A stretch of DNA of 64,000 nucleotides from Segetibacter koreensis DSM 18137 (GTDB lineage: Bacteria > Bacteroidota > Bacteroidia > Chitinophagales > Chitinophagaceae). Location: assembly GCF_000374045.1 (NCBI RefSeq), contig NZ_KB893325.1, forward strand, positions 47,711 through 111,710, read 5' to 3'. A program made the translations under genes and the position numbers. Under the pieces are notes generated by a model, which had not been told where the DNA came from, searched no databases, and saw nothing but the letters and a program-made list of their open reading frames with translations. Position 1 is the stretch's first letter. Every line of letters begins with the position of its first letter. Of the stretch, positions 62,660-64,000 are shown in pieces.

Positions 62660-63706
62660 CTATTCTTTCGCCTTTATAAAATCACTTACCAGGTGTGAAA
62701 TTAATTTTGCTGTAGTCTCAGTTTTTTTGTCGTTAGATGCAGTTGAGATTCCTTCGCAAATATGCAGGTAAGCAGTTTTTGTGTCCCCTGCAGCATAAGA
62801 AACAAATTGCCGTGCATGTATAGGATTAACGCCGGTTGCTATAGTTGAGCTGCTCAAAGCATTTTCAATGCAATTAAGGTCTACTTCTATTCCCGTATAA
62901 GTGTCTTCTGTAAAAGTGGTAGCTTGTGCTATTGCCTGCAGAAAATTTTGTTTTTCATGTATAAAAATGTCTTCATAGCTAATAAAATCTATGAAGGGAT
63001 TGTTCACTACATCAAGCCAGGTGTTTTGTGTCAGGTAATTTTCCTGGATTCCAATTACACAGTATTTCTGTAGATACCTATCTTCTTCTGCGTAAGAAAA
63101 TGCGTTACCACTGTGACGACCTTCCAGCGGTCTGAAATCTGCAAATGCGTCTAGGTTAATGCAGTTGATAGACGCCAGGGGTATTTGACCTGAGTTGTAT
63201 AAACCTTTTGATGCACCTTTTAATAAAGGGTAGGCATTGTTGTGACCTCCCCCGATTACTATCGGTATCTTATTGTTTTGAGTAATTAGCTTTATAAGAG
63301 GTTCAACGGCTTCATCTACCTCGTTTACCGCATGGCGAAAAGCCATTACCTTTTCTTCATAACTATGTGCATTACCTTCTATAACGGAAGAAATACCCGT
63401 AAAGTCAAAATGACCGAGCAATAGGATATTTCCTCCTTCCAAAAAATCATTGCTTTGAATATTTACAAAATATTCGAGAAAAGGCTTCCAAACGGTGTCT
63501 GTACCTCCAGCACCATAATTGGCCTTTACCCCTATGTCTTCCGGTATGCCCACCAGCACAAACTTTGCTGTTGACGATGCAATAGAATTTTCAAGATTAT
63601 TTACATCTGAAATTGTTTGCAGGCGCTCCCCTATTTTGGTTTCAAAGCGTCGGATATGTGTCAAAGAAAGAATATCGGATTTGCTGTAAAATTTGATGTA
63701 CTGCAT
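62660..63706 (-). CDS. Arginase-superfamily protein, formimidoylglutamase-like, altered metal site
   Basis: 348 residues of the ureohydrolase fold. G-G-G-H-N-N keeps H155. The usual D-A-H-x-D motif reads D186-A-F188-A-D190, with Phe for the bridging His. The later D-x-D motif reads D276-L-N278. Two of six standard Mn ligands are thus changed. The G-R-H-S-G-N loop is that of HutG-like proteins that cleave formimidoylglutamate in His degradation. No hut genes are adjacent. It may use one metal, another reaction, or be inactive. Confidence 0.75.
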   Translation of the reverse strand: MQYIKFYSKSDILSLTHIRRFETKIGERLQTISDVNNLENSIASSTAKFVLVGIPEDIGVKANYGAGGTDTVWKPFLEYFVNIQSNDFLEGGNILLLGHFDFTGISSVIEGNAHSYEEKVMAFRHAVNEVDEAVEPLIKLITQNNKIPIVIGGGHNNAYPLLKGASKGLYNSGQIPLASINCINLDAFADFRPLEGRHSGNAFSYAEEDRYLQKYCVIGIQENYLTQNTWLDVVNNPFIDFISYEDIFIHEKQNFLQAIAQATTFTEDTYTGIEVDLNCIENALSSSTIATGVNPIHARQFVSYAAGDTKTAYLHICEGISTASNDKKTETTAKLISHLVSDFIKAKE

Positions 63707-63749
63707 TCGTTATAGTAGTTTATTTATATTTATGGAAGTAGGCATTTAG

Positions 63750-64000
63750 CTACTCCAATTTCAATTGTTTAATAAAAATTGGTTGAGTATTAATCATTCT
63801 GCCAGTTATGTTGTGAAAAATCTCTTCTATTGAATTACTTTGATTAAACCTGTAGCAAAATTCGTCCAGGTAGGGCTGTAAATTTCTAACACTATGATGT
63901 ATACCTCTAAGCCAACCTTTAATCATCATTACTTGGCGATGGAAAAGTTTGAAGTTTTGTTTGGGGTTGCTTGTTTGCTGATGCAACTCTTTATACTCAT
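63750..64000 (-). mobile_element. 3' part of an IS1595-family (ISXO2-like) transposase, cut by the window edge
   Basis: The minus-strand frame is open to the right edge; the stop is at 63750. The visible 82 residues include F-K-L-F-H-R-Q-V-M-M-I-K-G-W-L-R-G-I-H-H and L-D-E-F-C-Y-R-F-N, the C-terminal pattern of ISXO2-like DDE transposases (the last catalytic residue and the K-G-W-L-R-G-x-H-H region). The apparent start inside it is a TTG and is not real. No terminal inverted repeat was identified in the short gap before the arginase-like gene, so the element's left boundary is unknown. Confidence 0.8.

Overview
The window looks like chromosomal DNA from a member of the Bacteroidota, most likely a Chitinophagaceae-type soil bacterium. 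The basis is two large proteins ending in type IX secretion (T9SS) sorting domains, a UpxY/NusG-like antiterminator heading a capsule/exopolysaccharide locus, a PorT-type outer-membrane beta-barrel, AT-rich DNA, and little Shine-Dalgarno signal. The genus is inferred from style only. No tRNA, rRNA or CRISPR array was recognised.

Left part (1-20 kb). A T9SS-exported glucose/sorbosone-dehydrogenase-like protein has its signal peptide in a different frame. It is followed by an Amt ammonium transporter and a small secreted peptide. A tight plus-strand operon glgX-treZ-treY-malQ (6.2-14.5 kb), bounded by hairpin terminators, encodes glycogen debranching, the two-step TreY/TreZ conversion of glucan to trehalose, and recycling of short maltodextrins. 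Then come an SDR oxidoreductase, an SMP-30-like lactonase, an MFS transporter, a DUF1003 membrane protein, a ubiquitin-like/Mut7-C RNase fusion and a beta-barrel protein.

Central part (20.6-55.9 kb). One uniform minus-strand locus for a surface polysaccharide. It reads from a UpxY antiterminator (55.9 kb) through a WcaI-like glycosyltransferase, Wza-type export lipoprotein, Wzc-type tyrosine autokinase and two tandem GT-C membrane glycosyltransferases. Next is a very compact nine-gene amino-sugar block: Gfo/Idh dehydrogenase, hexapeptide acetyltransferase, two DegT aminotransferases, an unknown Rossmann-like protein, an ArnA-like formyltransferase, an ArnC/DPM1-like GT2, an SMR-type mini-flippase and a nucleotide-sugar epimerase. 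A Wzx flippase, a series of glycosyltransferases, a Wzy/ligase-like protein and two acetyltransferases follow. A 1144-residue T9SS-exported beta-propeller protein lies at the distal end. No priming polyprenyl-phosphate sugar transferase is visible.

The most interesting reading is that the GT2, SMR and GT-C proteins plus the formyl- and aminotransferases form an Arn/Gtr-like module inside the polysaccharide locus. Such a module would load an N-formylated or N-acetylated amino sugar on undecaprenyl phosphate, flip it, and add it to a glycan or lipid in the periplasm. This is inferred from family membership and gene packing.

Right part (55.9-64 kb). A 1.3-kb gene-free stretch contains a perfect 23-bp palindrome. 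After it come rmuC, a Tat-exported sugar isomerase/epimerase-like protein, a cytochrome c-PQQ dehydrogenase fusion lipoprotein, a YdjM-like membrane protein, an arginase-family protein with altered metal ligands, and the 3' end of an IS1595-family transposase running off the edge.
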